The notes beneath the pieces are model-generated. The model was not told the origin of the DNA. It did not search any database and worked only from the letters and a program-made list of their open reading frames with translations. 5,482 nt of DNA from the NCBI GenBank assembly GCA_002455175.1, contig DKKJ01000062.1, positions 1 to 5,482 of the forward strand. The letters are read 5' to 3'. The translations under genes were made by a program, and so were the position numbers. Of the stretch, positions 1 to 5,482 are shown piece by piece (position 1 is the stretch's first letter; the number at the start of each line of letters is the position of its first letter). Origin of the DNA: Opitutaceae bacterium UBA6669 (lineage in GTDB: Bacteria > Verrucomicrobiota > Verrucomicrobiia > Opitutales > Opitutaceae).

Positions 1-135
1 ATCACTCACTCGGATTCGAGCCAGACTCGACGGAGCGAGTCCCTCCACCGGCAATTTGGGCAAGCGTTCTCCCTCCGTCGCTAAACGACCTGCTCGTCTT
101 GGTTCTGAGACCGCCTCTCCGTCGTGACCGGGGGA
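1..135. other. Non-coding segment left of repeat copy 1
   Basis: I see no credible gene here. The only clear structure is the hairpin at 24-41, annotated separately. From about 106 the sequence begins to resemble the left part of repeat copy 2 (roughly 957-981), but with several mismatches and small length changes, so the strong homology starts only at 136. The window edge at base 1 prevents judging whether more of the repeat region lies to the left. Confidence 0.5.
24..41. repeat. Small hairpin, REP-like
   Basis: GACTCG (24-29) and CGAGTC (36-41) form a perfect 6-bp stem around a 6-base loop. Read on the minus strand, it resembles the hairpin at 956-975: both start GAGGGAC, then a CG-rich arm, a 6-base loop, the complementary arm and a trailing GG. 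The two therefore look like diverged members of one palindromic family in opposite orientations. Its function is unknown. It could be a REP-type intergenic element or part of a terminator. Confidence 0.45.
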
Positions 136-283
136 CGCGTGCTGCACACAACGCCGGCTGGTCCACATAAACGCGGTGCCTGCGAGGACAAACCCGGCCA
201 CGAGAGACCGTGGGCCCTCCCAAAGAAAGCTGACTGGGGCAAGTCACGCCTCACGTCTGAGGGTGCTTTGGACGTCAGCGCTT
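136..283. repeat. Structured direct repeat, copy 1
   Basis: This 148-base stretch recurs at 982-1130 in the same orientation. By hand alignment there are six substitutions and one single-base indel, about 95% identity. Its right-hand module is an inverted repeat: GCTGAC (229-234) pairs with GTCAGC (274-279), enclosing a small hairpin with stem CCTCA/TGAGG (249-253 and 258-262). The only substitution between copies inside this module (base 257) falls in the four-base loop. The left palindromic arm that is clear in copy 2 is degraded here. The right edge overlaps the last two codons and stop of the minus-strand gene ending at 275. I see no transposase and no canonical integron attC core sites. 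Confidence 0.85.
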
Positions 284-850
284 CTCCAACGCCTGGGCGC
301 GACTACGGTTTTTCCGAACCGCCTCAATTTCCTTTAGTACCCGGTCCTTCGGGAATAGTTTTCGGCACAAAGAGAGCAGTTGGCTTGAGGCGAGATCAAA
401 GTCTGCCACCCGCTCTTCATCTCCCGAACGGAGGACACGAAGGATATCACAACCAAAACAAAGTTCGACGACGACCTGTTGGCCTTCTCGCTCGAAAACG
501 AGCCTTATATTGTATTCAGGAAAACACTCCTTTGGTTCCTCACTCCATGTAAAACTGCCAGGGGCCGCGAGCAGACTGGCAATCCGTGTTATCTCGTCCT
601 CTTGGAGCCGGAGGGGCGAGGTCGAAATGAAATACTCGTCGCGTCCCTCAAGGTCATCGAGCAGCGCGTCGCGCTTAGGTGTAACGATCGGAGAAGCCTC
701 GAACCTTAACGTGTAGCCGATGATTTTCTCTGGATGGGCTACCACGTCGTAGGCTCCTTTGGAGCCATAGAGACTGATCAGCCTTTCATCAGCCCCCTCT
801 GCGAACTGCAGGAACGAAAGGAAGAGCAGCCCGAAAACAGCGATCCTCAT
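275..850 (-). CDS. Small exported protein of unknown function
   Basis: This encodes 191 residues. I place the start at the ATG ending at 850 because it gives a clean signal peptide: a short MR start, a hydrophobic run at residues 3-16, then AEGA, with likely cleavage near residue 20. An upstream in-frame ATG at 907 would add 19 residues with another hydrophobic run; AAAGG directly abuts it, too close for a normal ribosome site. The mature part has a mixed alpha/beta look, a KECFP motif at 107-111, a CFGC motif at 131-134, one more cysteine at 162, and a basic, probably helical tail at 170-191. The three motif cysteines (109, 131, 134) could bind metal or form disulfides in an exported protein; this is inference. 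The last two codons and stop lie inside repeat copy 1, and copy 2 lies just upstream. I do not recognise the family well enough to name a function. Confidence 0.75.
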   Translation of the reverse strand: MRIAVFGLLFLSFLQFAEGADERLISLYGSKGAYDVVAHPEKIIGYTLRFEASPIVTPKRDALLDDLEGRDEYFISTSPLRLQEDEITRIASLLAAPGSFTWSEEPKECFPEYNIRLVFEREGQQVVVELCFGCDILRVLRSGDEERVADFDLASSQLLSLCRKLFPKDRVLKEIEAVRKNRSRAQALEKR

Positions 851-950
851 GGTTGTAACGCAGATAAACACTGCAAGTTGGAGAAGGGCAAAACGATTCT
901 CCCGCATCCTTTAATCTAAGTGTTGTGGATACGTGTTTGAAAAGATCCCT
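851..950. other. Leader region of the small exported-protein gene
   Basis: This holds the upstream part of the minus-strand gene starting at 850, including the alternative ATG at 905-907. Reading leftward from the palindrome at 951, there is an AT-richer stretch at about 908-950 that could hold a promoter, but no pair of -35 and -10 boxes with good spacing is convincing. No separate gene is visible. Confidence 0.35.
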
Positions 951-1130
951 GGGAGGGACGCGGTCTCTCGCGTCCGGGGATCGCGTGCTGCACACAACGC
1001 CGGCTGGTCCACGTCAACGCAGTGCCTGTGAAGACAAACCCGGCCACGAGAGACCGTGGGCCCTCCCAAAGAAAAGCTGACTGGGGCAAGTCACGCCTCA
1101 CGTTTGAGGGTGCTTTGGACGTCAGCGCTT
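951..1130. repeat. Structured direct repeat, copy 2, with palindromic left module
   Basis: The core 982-1130 (149 bases) matches copy 1 at 136-283. Here the left module is intact. The arm at 951-978 pairs with 1039-1067 in an inverted repeat of about 28 bases with about 24 matches, sharing GGGAGGG, CGGTCTCTCG and CCGGG blocks. The left arm can also fold on itself: GGACGCG (956-962) with CGCGTCC (969-975) and a six-base loop. The right module pairs GCTGAC (1076-1081) with GTCAGC (1121-1126) and contains a CCTCA/TGAGG stem (1096-1100 and 1105-1109). The element lies between the cupin gene and the small exported-protein gene. It could be a non-autonomous mobile element, a folded RNA or a structural DNA site; the sequence alone does not decide. 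Confidence 0.85.
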
Positions 1131-1326
1131 GGAGTTGGTTCAGGCAGTCCGTAAATCCCGGCCGCTTATGCTGTCAAATGGTATGTCGAAAAGCTCAGTT
1201 CAGCGCGGGACGTAGACGCACAGAACGTGATGACGACGCTTTTCGTCCGCTCGTGGGATTCGTGCGCCCAAATCTGTCACCGCTCTGCAGTGCGGCTTGC
1301 TGCCCGCGAATCCTTACAATTCGCTC
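1131..1326. other. Intergenic spacer without a gene
   Basis: Nothing here looks coding on either strand; possible frames have odd composition rich in Arg, Cys and Ser. A partly palindromic patch centred on CTGCAG (about 1280-1295) is the only local symmetry noticed. The segment separates repeat copy 2 from the hairpin downstream of the cupin gene. Confidence 0.5.
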
Positions 1327-1356
1327 GGTTTTCACGCGCGCTTGCGCGTGAAAACC
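1327..1356. terminator. Perfect 13-bp hairpin downstream of the cupin gene
   Basis: GGTTTTCACGCGC (1327-1339) is exactly complementary to GCGCGTGAAAACC (1344-1356), with a four-base loop. It begins 11 bases after the TAA stop (1368-1370) of the minus-strand cupin gene, the usual place for a transcription terminator. Neither strand has a T-run after the stem, so it is not a classical rho-independent terminator. It may stop transcription by another route, stabilise the mRNA 3' end, or simply be a palindromic repeat. Confidence 0.55.
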
Positions 1357-1367
1357 CGCTATGACGT

Positions 1368-2729
1368 TTACTTCGCGGAACGTGGCTTCACCACCAGCTT
1401 GCTGCGGTCCTGCCAAGGCAGCACCGGCATCGCCGGATGGTCCGGACCAAAGGTTCTCAGCAACACCATTTCGCAGTCGCCCGTGTTCTTGATAACAACC
1501 TCGCTGGCGGTTTGTGCAGGAATAACGAAGCACCAGTTGCCCAAGTCACCAGGCTTGAGTGCCCGCGGCGCTGCGGCCACATGAGTTCCGACGGTTCCGA
1601 CACCTGCGGTGCAGATCATGTCGCTGCCCACCGGATCCTTCATGCGATACTCCACGCCGGGCTGAATCACCAAGCGTTTCGAAGCTAGGACCTGATGGTT
1701 GTTGCCGCGACCAAAAGCACCGTAAATCACCCAGTGATCCGTGACGTCCGTGCCGTCCGAAGTTTGCGTATCGAGGATTGGCTTACACGAGTGCTTCTCG
1801 CCATACAGCGGATCGTGCATGTTTTTCCAGTCGAGCGCCTCATCCGAGACCAGGTAATCGAGCAGTTCGTCGCGATCGATCTTCGCCTCGGCTTCGGGGT
1901 CGGTCACGCGCAGACGAGCGGGGATTTCACGGCCGACCAGGAGGCTCCGCGGAATCTTCGGCATCGGTTCATACATGCGATAACCGTCGTCGAGATACTG
2001 AGGCTCGTAGTGCGGGAGAAACGCCGCCGGACCGTGAAGGTTCTGAGTCTTCATGATCATGGCATTGCCCGGACGCATGTAGAACCAGCGCGCGTGGCGT
2101 TTGATCTTCATCATCGGGTCATTCCAACCCTCCGCGGTCAGATACTTGCGCAGTTCTGCCGGACCAAAGTCTTCGTGCAAACCGACCGACATGAAGCACT
2201 GTTCGTCGAACAGGTCGTAGTCGGGGATCATCGTCGGCTCGATCCAATACGCCTCCTCCTTGACGTCGTGTGAATGGTGGGGGAGCCGATTCTTGTTGAT
2301 GAAGAACTTGGAGTAACGGAACATCCCGTGGCCGAACGACTTCAGCTTGGGTCCGAGCAGCGCGTCGGGGACGTGGCGAATGAAGTCCTTGAGCGCGACC
2401 AGCTTCTTTTTCCCGTCGACTTTAACGACGATGTAGCAGCGGCCGGAGCCATAGTAGCCATGCTTGCGGAGGAAATCCTCCTCCGAGGTGAAGTCCTCGA
2501 AGCCGAACCAGATTTCATCCCACTCGAACCCCGGAATAGGAGACCGGTTAGCCGAGATGATGGGGTTGCCAGCGCCCGAGGCGCAGAACGGGCGGCACAT
2601 CATGGCGGTATTGGTCGCCAGCGCACCCCCACCTGCTTTGATGGTCGCTTCGCAGAGGGATTGCAAATCGTCACCCTCGAGAATCTCGAACGGGCGACCG
2701 TACATGTTCTGGACTGTCGTTTTGGGCAT
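1368..2729 (-). CDS. Two-domain cupin-like protein, possibly sugar-isomerase related
   Basis: This encodes 453 residues from the ATG at 2729 to TAA at 1368-1370; an in-frame TGA lies shortly upstream. No clear Shine-Dalgarno site or signal peptide is seen, so the product is probably cytoplasmic. Residues 151-159 contain H152-x-H154-x3-E158, the first metal-binding cupin motif, and P220-G221 followed by H232 fits the second motif. These residues suggest a divalent metal site in an N-terminal cupin domain. A second beta-rich region at about 332-426 has a cupin-like end (FVIPAQTASEVVIKNTG) but lacks the HxH motif, as in bicupins with one degenerate site. The layout recalls type I mannose-6-phosphate isomerase-like proteins, but the match is only at motif level; a dioxygenase-type bicupin remains possible. 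It is divergent from the sugar oxidoreductase operon, which makes a carbohydrate role plausible but unproven. Confidence 0.8.
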   Translation of the reverse strand: MPKTTVQNMYGRPFEILEGDDLQSLCEATIKAGGGALATNTAMMCRPFCASGAGNPIISANRSPIPGFEWDEIWFGFEDFTSEEDFLRKHGYYGSGRCYIVVKVDGKKKLVALKDFIRHVPDALLGPKLKSFGHGMFRYSKFFINKNRLPHHSHDVKEEAYWIEPTMIPDYDLFDEQCFMSVGLHEDFGPAELRKYLTAEGWNDPMMKIKRHARWFYMRPGNAMIMKTQNLHGPAAFLPHYEPQYLDDGYRMYEPMPKIPRSLLVGREIPARLRVTDPEAEAKIDRDELLDYLVSDEALDWKNMHDPLYGEKHSCKPILDTQTSDGTDVTDHWVIYGAFGRGNNHQVLASKRLVIQPGVEYRMKDPVGSDMICTAGVGTVGTHVAAAPRALKPGDLGNWCFVIPAQTASEVVIKNTGDCEMVLLRTFGPDHPAMPVLPWQDRSKLVVKPRSAK

Positions 2730-2914
2730 CGCAGCTGTGCTCTGGCGCCTTCAGGCGAAAGTCAAATTTGTTCATTCCACCGCGTCCCCTTTGGTTCGTA
2801 TCACGTGGGCGGCGTCAAAAGCCCAGGACACAGCGGATGACAGGCGCCGGGAAGGGGACAAACCACGATTTTCCATGGGCAGGGTCAGAGGGTCGATCAA
2901 AGCAACCTGGGAAC

Positions 2915-2932
2915 GCCGGCGTCCCCGCCGGC
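2915..2932. repeat. GC-rich REP-like palindrome
   Basis: GCCGGCG (2915-2921) and CGCCGGC (2926-2932) form a perfect 7-bp stem with a four-base TCCC loop. Its compact GC-rich form in an intergenic space resembles bacterial REP-type elements. Only one copy is in this window, so calling it a repeat rests on form and not on observed copies. It could also affect transcription between the divergent genes. Confidence 0.45.
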
Positions 2933-2988
2933 ACCTCCGAATCCGTGACGAGTGCAAAGTACCTAACCGACGGTTGCCGCCGGTTTGA

Positions 2989-3015
2989 CGGGAGCAAGGA
3001 GGATGACCGCTCCCG
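2989..3015 (+). promoter_or_regulatory. Hairpin with AAGGAGG-ATG in its loop
   Basis: CGGGAGC (2989-2995) pairs with GCTCCCG (3009-3015), leaving a 13-base loop that contains AAGGAGG immediately followed by ATG. This is the strongest Shine-Dalgarno-like string seen in the window. However, it touches the ATG with no spacer, and the following frame (3003-3272) has no recognisable features and runs into the oxidoreductase gene in another frame. It may be chance, a short leader peptide start, or a folded leader of the operon mRNA. Confidence 0.3.
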
Positions 3016-3199
3016 GCTCGAAGGGGATGCCTGCCCTGTTTGCTGCTGCCCAGTTTTTACCCTGCGCAGACTGGCCAGTGCAGATTGCCAGATTGGCGAG
3101 GTTGGAGGTCAAGGAGTCCGACCTATCGTATAACCTAACTGTTAAAGAAAACGCCTGCGTGGCGGTTGAAGCCCACGTGCCCTTTTGTGCTTTGAGTCC

Positions 3200-4483
3200 A
3201 TGGTTCTCTCTTCCTCTCCATTCAAAATGCCACGCCGCGATTTTTTGCGGCAATCGGGTGCGCTCGCCGTGAGTGCTACCCTTGGATCGCGCTCGCTCAC
3301 CGCGGCTCAGCGCACCCGTTCCATCGGCGCTAACGACCGTATCCGAATCGGCATTATCGGTTGCGGCAATCGAGGGCGGCGCTCCCATATGCTCGGCATT
3401 CATGCGCATCTGCCGGCCACGAATTTCGAGATCGTTGCCGTTTGCGATCCCTGGCGGATCGCTCGCGAAGAAGCCAATTCCATGGTGCGCGACTGGTTCG
3501 GCCGCGATGCTCGCCAGTGCTCCTCCTACCGGGAGTTGCTCGCGATGAATGACGTCGATGCCGTTATGATCGCTTCGCCCGATCATCTTCACACCACGCA
3601 CCTCGAAGCCGCAGCCCGAGCCGGCAAACACATTTATGTAGAAAAGCCGATGGCGACCGAAATGGACAAATTGGTCCGAGCCTTCGATGCCGTAAAGGCG
3701 GCCGGCACTGTCGTCCAAGTGGGAACCCAACTCAGGAGTTTACCCGGGATCGTGGGGGCTCGGGAATTGCTCCTTTCTGGAAAAATCGGAAAGATCTCCC
3801 GGATCGAAGAAACCCGTAATAGCGCGCAGCCTTATTGGTACGGTTATTTGAAGGATAATGTTAAAAAGGAAGATGTCGATTGGGCGGAGTTTTTGGGCGA
3901 CCGGCCAATGCGTCCTTTCGATCCGGAGGTTTATTCGGCGTGGTACGGCCACTACGAGTTTTCCCAGGGACCCGTCCCGCAGTGGGGAGCTCATTTCATC
4001 GACATGATCCACTACATCACAGGAGCGGGTTTTCCAGAGTCCTGTGTTTGCCTGGGAGGCACGTTTACTTGGAAAGATAAACATCGGTTCACCGCTCCGG
4101 ATAGCGTACAAGCGACCTGGATCTATCCCGAGGGCTTTTTACTCAGCAGCTCGAACAATCTCGGCAACGGTTATGGCAACGGTCGAAAAGTCTACGGCGA
4201 TAAGGGCGTGCTCAAACTCGATAACTGGAATGCACCCACGTACAGCGCCGAAGGCGGGCCTCGGCGAGATCGATCGATTCGCGGGCAAAACGACGTGGTG
4301 CCAATCGATCGTCCGGATCATTTTCTCGACTGGCTGCAATGCATGCGCACCGGTGGCACCCCCCACGCTTCCATCGACGCCGGATTCCAACACTCGGTCG
4401 CTGTGCTTATGGCGGTCATTTCATATGACACTGGTCGCAAGACGCTCTATCATCCTCAAACCCGCACGATCGTCACTGCCTAA
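3200..4483 (+). CDS. Tat-exported Gfo/Idh/MocA family oxidoreductase
   Basis: This encodes 427 residues from the ATG at 3200, close to the usual length of exported family members. The N-terminus has a twin-arginine signal: R12-R13-D-F-L, a moderately hydrophobic stretch to about residue 36 and likely cleavage near TAAQ (34-37). A start at ATG 3227 (residue 10) would also keep the Tat motif, and a TTG lies at 3185; no start has a good ribosome site. The Rossmann domain shows GxGxxG at 54-59 (GCGNRG) and the conserved EKP at 148-150, whose lysine is usually catalytic. The C-terminal domain carries G263, H265 and D268 in [11 protein letters not shown], the usual substrate-site His and Asp pattern. 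Family members oxidise or reduce sugars and related polyols with NAD(P); Tat export fits a protein folded with its cofactor before transport. The stop overlaps the next start (TAATG), indicating an operon. The exact sugar substrate cannot be read from sequence. Confidence 0.95.
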   Translation: MVLSSSPFKMPRRDFLRQSGALAVSATLGSRSLTAAQRTRSIGANDRIRIGIIGCGNRGRRSHMLGIHAHLPATNFEIVAVCDPWRIAREEANSMVRDWFGRDARQCSSYRELLAMNDVDAVMIASPDHLHTTHLEAAARAGKHIYVEKPMATEMDKLVRAFDAVKAAGTVVQVGTQLRSLPGIVGARELLLSGKIGKISRIEETRNSAQPYWYGYLKDNVKKEDVDWAEFLGDRPMRPFDPEVYSAWYGHYEFSQGPVPQWGAHFIDMIHYITGAGFPESCVCLGGTFTWKDKHRFTAPDSVQATWIYPEGFLLSSSNNLGNGYGNGRKVYGDKGVLKLDNWNAPTYSAEGGPRRDRSIRGQNDVVPIDRPDHFLDWLQCMRTGGTPHASIDAGFQHSVAVLMAVISYDTGRKTLYHPQTRTIVTA

Positions 4484-4485
4484 TG
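4481..4485 (+). promoter_or_regulatory. TAATG stop/start overlap
   Basis: The TAA stop of the oxidoreductase (4481-4483) shares its last A with the ATG of the DUF1080 protein (4483-4485). Such overlaps commonly indicate translational coupling by re-initiation. No purine-rich ribosome site is visible just upstream of the second start, consistent with dependence on the first gene's translation; this is inference. Confidence 0.75.
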
Positions 4486-5482
4486 TTTTCCCTTTTTCGC
4501 CAAGGAATAAATTGCGTCTGGATTGGCCTCGCACTTCTCGCGTTGACCCTGGACGCAGCGGAACGAAGCGGTTTTCGTGACCTTTTCAACGGTCGCGACC
4601 TCACCGGTTGGGTGGATGTCAATACGAGTCCTGAGACCTGGAAAATTCGTGAGGGCGTGTTGATCTGCTCGGGAAAACCTCATGGCGTCATGCGTACCGA
4701 TCGCCAGTATGAGAACTTCATTCTGCAAATCGAATGGCGACACATGGAGGCAGGCGGCAACTCCGGCGTATTTGTCTGGAGCGACGCTAATCCGCAGGAA
4801 AAAAATCGTCTTCCGAAAGGATGCGAAGTTCAGATGCTCGAACTCGAGTGGCCCAAGCTCAATCCCGACAAATCGGGAAAACCTCGGCACCCTGGCTACG
4901 TCAGCGGCGAGTTATTCGGCGCCAACGGACTCGAGGCGACACCCGATAATCCCCGCGGCAGCCGGAGCATGTCTTATGAATACCGCTGCAACGGCAAAGG
5001 CGAATGGAACTCCTACGAAGTCGTCTGCGTTGATGGCGTCGTTAAACTCGCCATCAACGGCAAGTTCGTCAACGGACTCAGCAAGTCTTCGGTAAAAAAG
5101 GGCTACATCTGCCTGGAGTCGGAAGGATCGGAAATTCATTTCCGCAATATCCGCATCCTCGAACTTCCTCCCGGTCGGGCTACTCCGGAAGAAACCGCCC
5201 CTTTGGCCGAGACGCCGCGTCTGTCAACGGCCGCTCCGGAATTCGACATCCGTCTCGACGTCGCCAGCACAGGCTTCGACAAAACGACCTGCTGGGTGCA
5301 TCCGCGCGCGGCGGCAATTCCCGGCCCTACTCCCGCTGTCGTGATGACCATGAGCAAACTCTTGCTGAGCGGCAGCGATGTTTTTTACGCAATTAACGAA
5401 CTGCGCACGAACGACCTGGGTCGTACGTGGACTGGGCCGCGTGATCACGTGGATACGCTAGGACGTCGTCCCGTCGACCAGG
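4483..5482 (+). CDS. DUF1080 (3-keto-disaccharide hydrolase) protein with sialidase-like extension, 3' partial
   Basis: The frame opens at the ATG at 4483, sharing one base with the upstream stop, and stays open for 333 codons to the window end. Residues 1-26 form a likely Sec signal peptide with a hydrophobic core at 11-23. Residues about 30-227 are a DUF1080 domain (Pfam 3-keto-disaccharide hydrolase): [13 protein letters not shown] at 31-43, GGNSGVFVW at 91-99, and [19 protein letters not shown] at 207-225, the family's characteristic ending. After a Pro/Thr-rich linker (about 228-252), residues 253-333 resemble the start of a bacterial sialidase-like beta-propeller, with an Asp-box match TNDLGRTW at 309-316. 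Known DUF1080 enzymes cleave 3-keto-glycosides made by Gfo/Idh/MocA-type oxidases, which fits the upstream gene. The sialidase catalytic residues and the end of the gene lie outside the window, so activity of that part cannot be judged. Confidence 0.9.
   Translation, partial: MFSLFRQGINCVWIGLALLALTLDAAERSGFRDLFNGRDLTGWVDVNTSPETWKIREGVLICSGKPHGVMRTDRQYENFILQIEWRHMEAGGNSGVFVWSDANPQEKNRLPKGCEVQMLELEWPKLNPDKSGKPRHPGYVSGELFGANGLEATPDNPRGSRSMSYEYRCNGKGEWNSYEVVCVDGVVKLAINGKFVNGLSKSSVKKGYICLESEGSEIHFRNIRILELPPGRATPEETAPLAETPRLSTAAPEFDIRLDVASTGFDKTTCWVHPRAAAIPGPTPAVVMTMSKLLLSGSDVFYAINELRTNDLGRTWTGPRDHVDTLGRRPVDQ

Larger units (their letters stand above)
2730..3199. other. Divergent intergenic region
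   Basis: This 470-base region separates the leftward cupin gene from the rightward oxidoreductase operon, so promoters for both should lie within it. Near the right end, TATAAC at 3129-3134 could be a -10 box, but no well-spaced -35 box accompanies it. Two hairpins are annotated separately (2915-2932 and 2989-3015). A weak short stem occurs at 2746-2757, just upstream of the cupin gene. Reading frames crossing the region have no recognisable domain. Confidence 0.45.

Noticed and set aside
2..247. Minus-strand open frame of 81 codons, ending with a GSNP-like string reminiscent of a tRNA T-arm overlap
   Set aside because: The protein is Arg-rich without domain features and overlaps the structured repeat. 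I tried to fold the 1-120 region as a tRNA and the T-stem does not pair properly and no acceptor stem is found.
124..552. Plus-strand open frame of 142 codons
   Set aside because: It crosses repeat copy 1 and runs antisense to the signal-peptide-bearing gene at 275-850. Its composition is not protein-like.
916..1101. Minus-strand open frame of 61 codons within repeat copy 2
   Set aside because: It lies almost wholly in the palindromic repeat; the equivalent frame is not preserved in copy 1 because of the single-base indel and substitutions, so it is unlikely to be a gene.
136..1130. Integron gene cassette flanked by attC sites
   Set aside because: The spacing and inverted symmetry invited the idea, but I could not find the canonical GTTRRRY and RYYYAAC core sites in the repeats, and no integrase is present.
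136..1130. CRISPR array
   Set aside because: There are only two copies, each about 148 bases and separated by a gene, which does not fit repeat-spacer spacing.
1695..2840. Two consecutive plus-strand open frames (192 and 188 codons) antisense to the cupin gene
   Set aside because: They are shadows of the minus-strand gene, whose translation has cupin motifs and balanced composition; the antisense products show no recognisable motif.
3003..3272. Small plus-strand frame starting right after AAGGAGG
   Set aside because: The spacing to the ATG is zero, the product has no recognisable motif, and it overlaps the oxidoreductase start in another frame. I kept only the hairpin as a low-confidence feature.
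2963..3730. Minus-strand open frame of 255 codons
   Set aside because: It is mostly antisense to the Rossmann domain of the Gfo/Idh/MocA gene and has no domain features of its own.

Overview
The window looks like chromosomal DNA from a Planctomycetota- or Verrucomicrobiota-type bacterium. The case rests on a Tat-exported Gfo/Idh/MocA oxidoreductase followed directly by an exported DUF1080 (3-keto-disaccharide hydrolase) protein with a sialidase-like extension, a pairing typical of those phyla. Moderately high GC, almost no convincing Shine-Dalgarno sites at the main starts, and intergenic spaces full of palindromes agree with this. The phylum is an inference; no rRNA or other marker gene is present.

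Layout: the left half is leftward and the right half rightward. Bases 1-283 hold a small hairpin and a structured repeat (copy 1). A small exported protein of unknown function is encoded on the minus strand (275-850), its stop codon lying inside the edge of copy 1. A second, about 95% identical copy in the same orientation lies just upstream of that gene (982-1130, palindromic extension from 951), so the gene sits between two direct repeats. After a perfect 13-bp hairpin (1327-1356) comes a 453-codon minus-strand gene for a two-domain cupin-like protein (1368-2729). A 470-base divergent intergenic region (2730-3199) carries two further hairpins, one exposing AAGGAGG-ATG in its loop. The plus-strand pair follows: Gfo/Idh/MocA oxidoreductase (3200-4483) and DUF1080-sialidase fusion (4483 to beyond the window end), joined by a TAATG stop/start overlap.

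How the genes may work together: the two plus-strand genes form a tight operon whose products both carry export signals. In known 3-keto-glycoside pathways, a Gfo/Idh/MocA-type enzyme oxidises a sugar at C3 and a DUF1080 enzyme cleaves the 3-keto-glycoside. The arrangement is consistent with envelope-located glycan breakdown, with the sialidase-like region adding a second possible glycan-acting function. The divergent cupin protein could be a sugar-modifying enzyme of the same locus, but nothing in the sequence proves that. The small exported protein has no visible link to them.

The least explained parts are the pair of structured direct repeats around the small exported-protein gene and the DUF1080-sialidase fusion. 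No CRISPR array, tRNA, rRNA or transposase gene was found.
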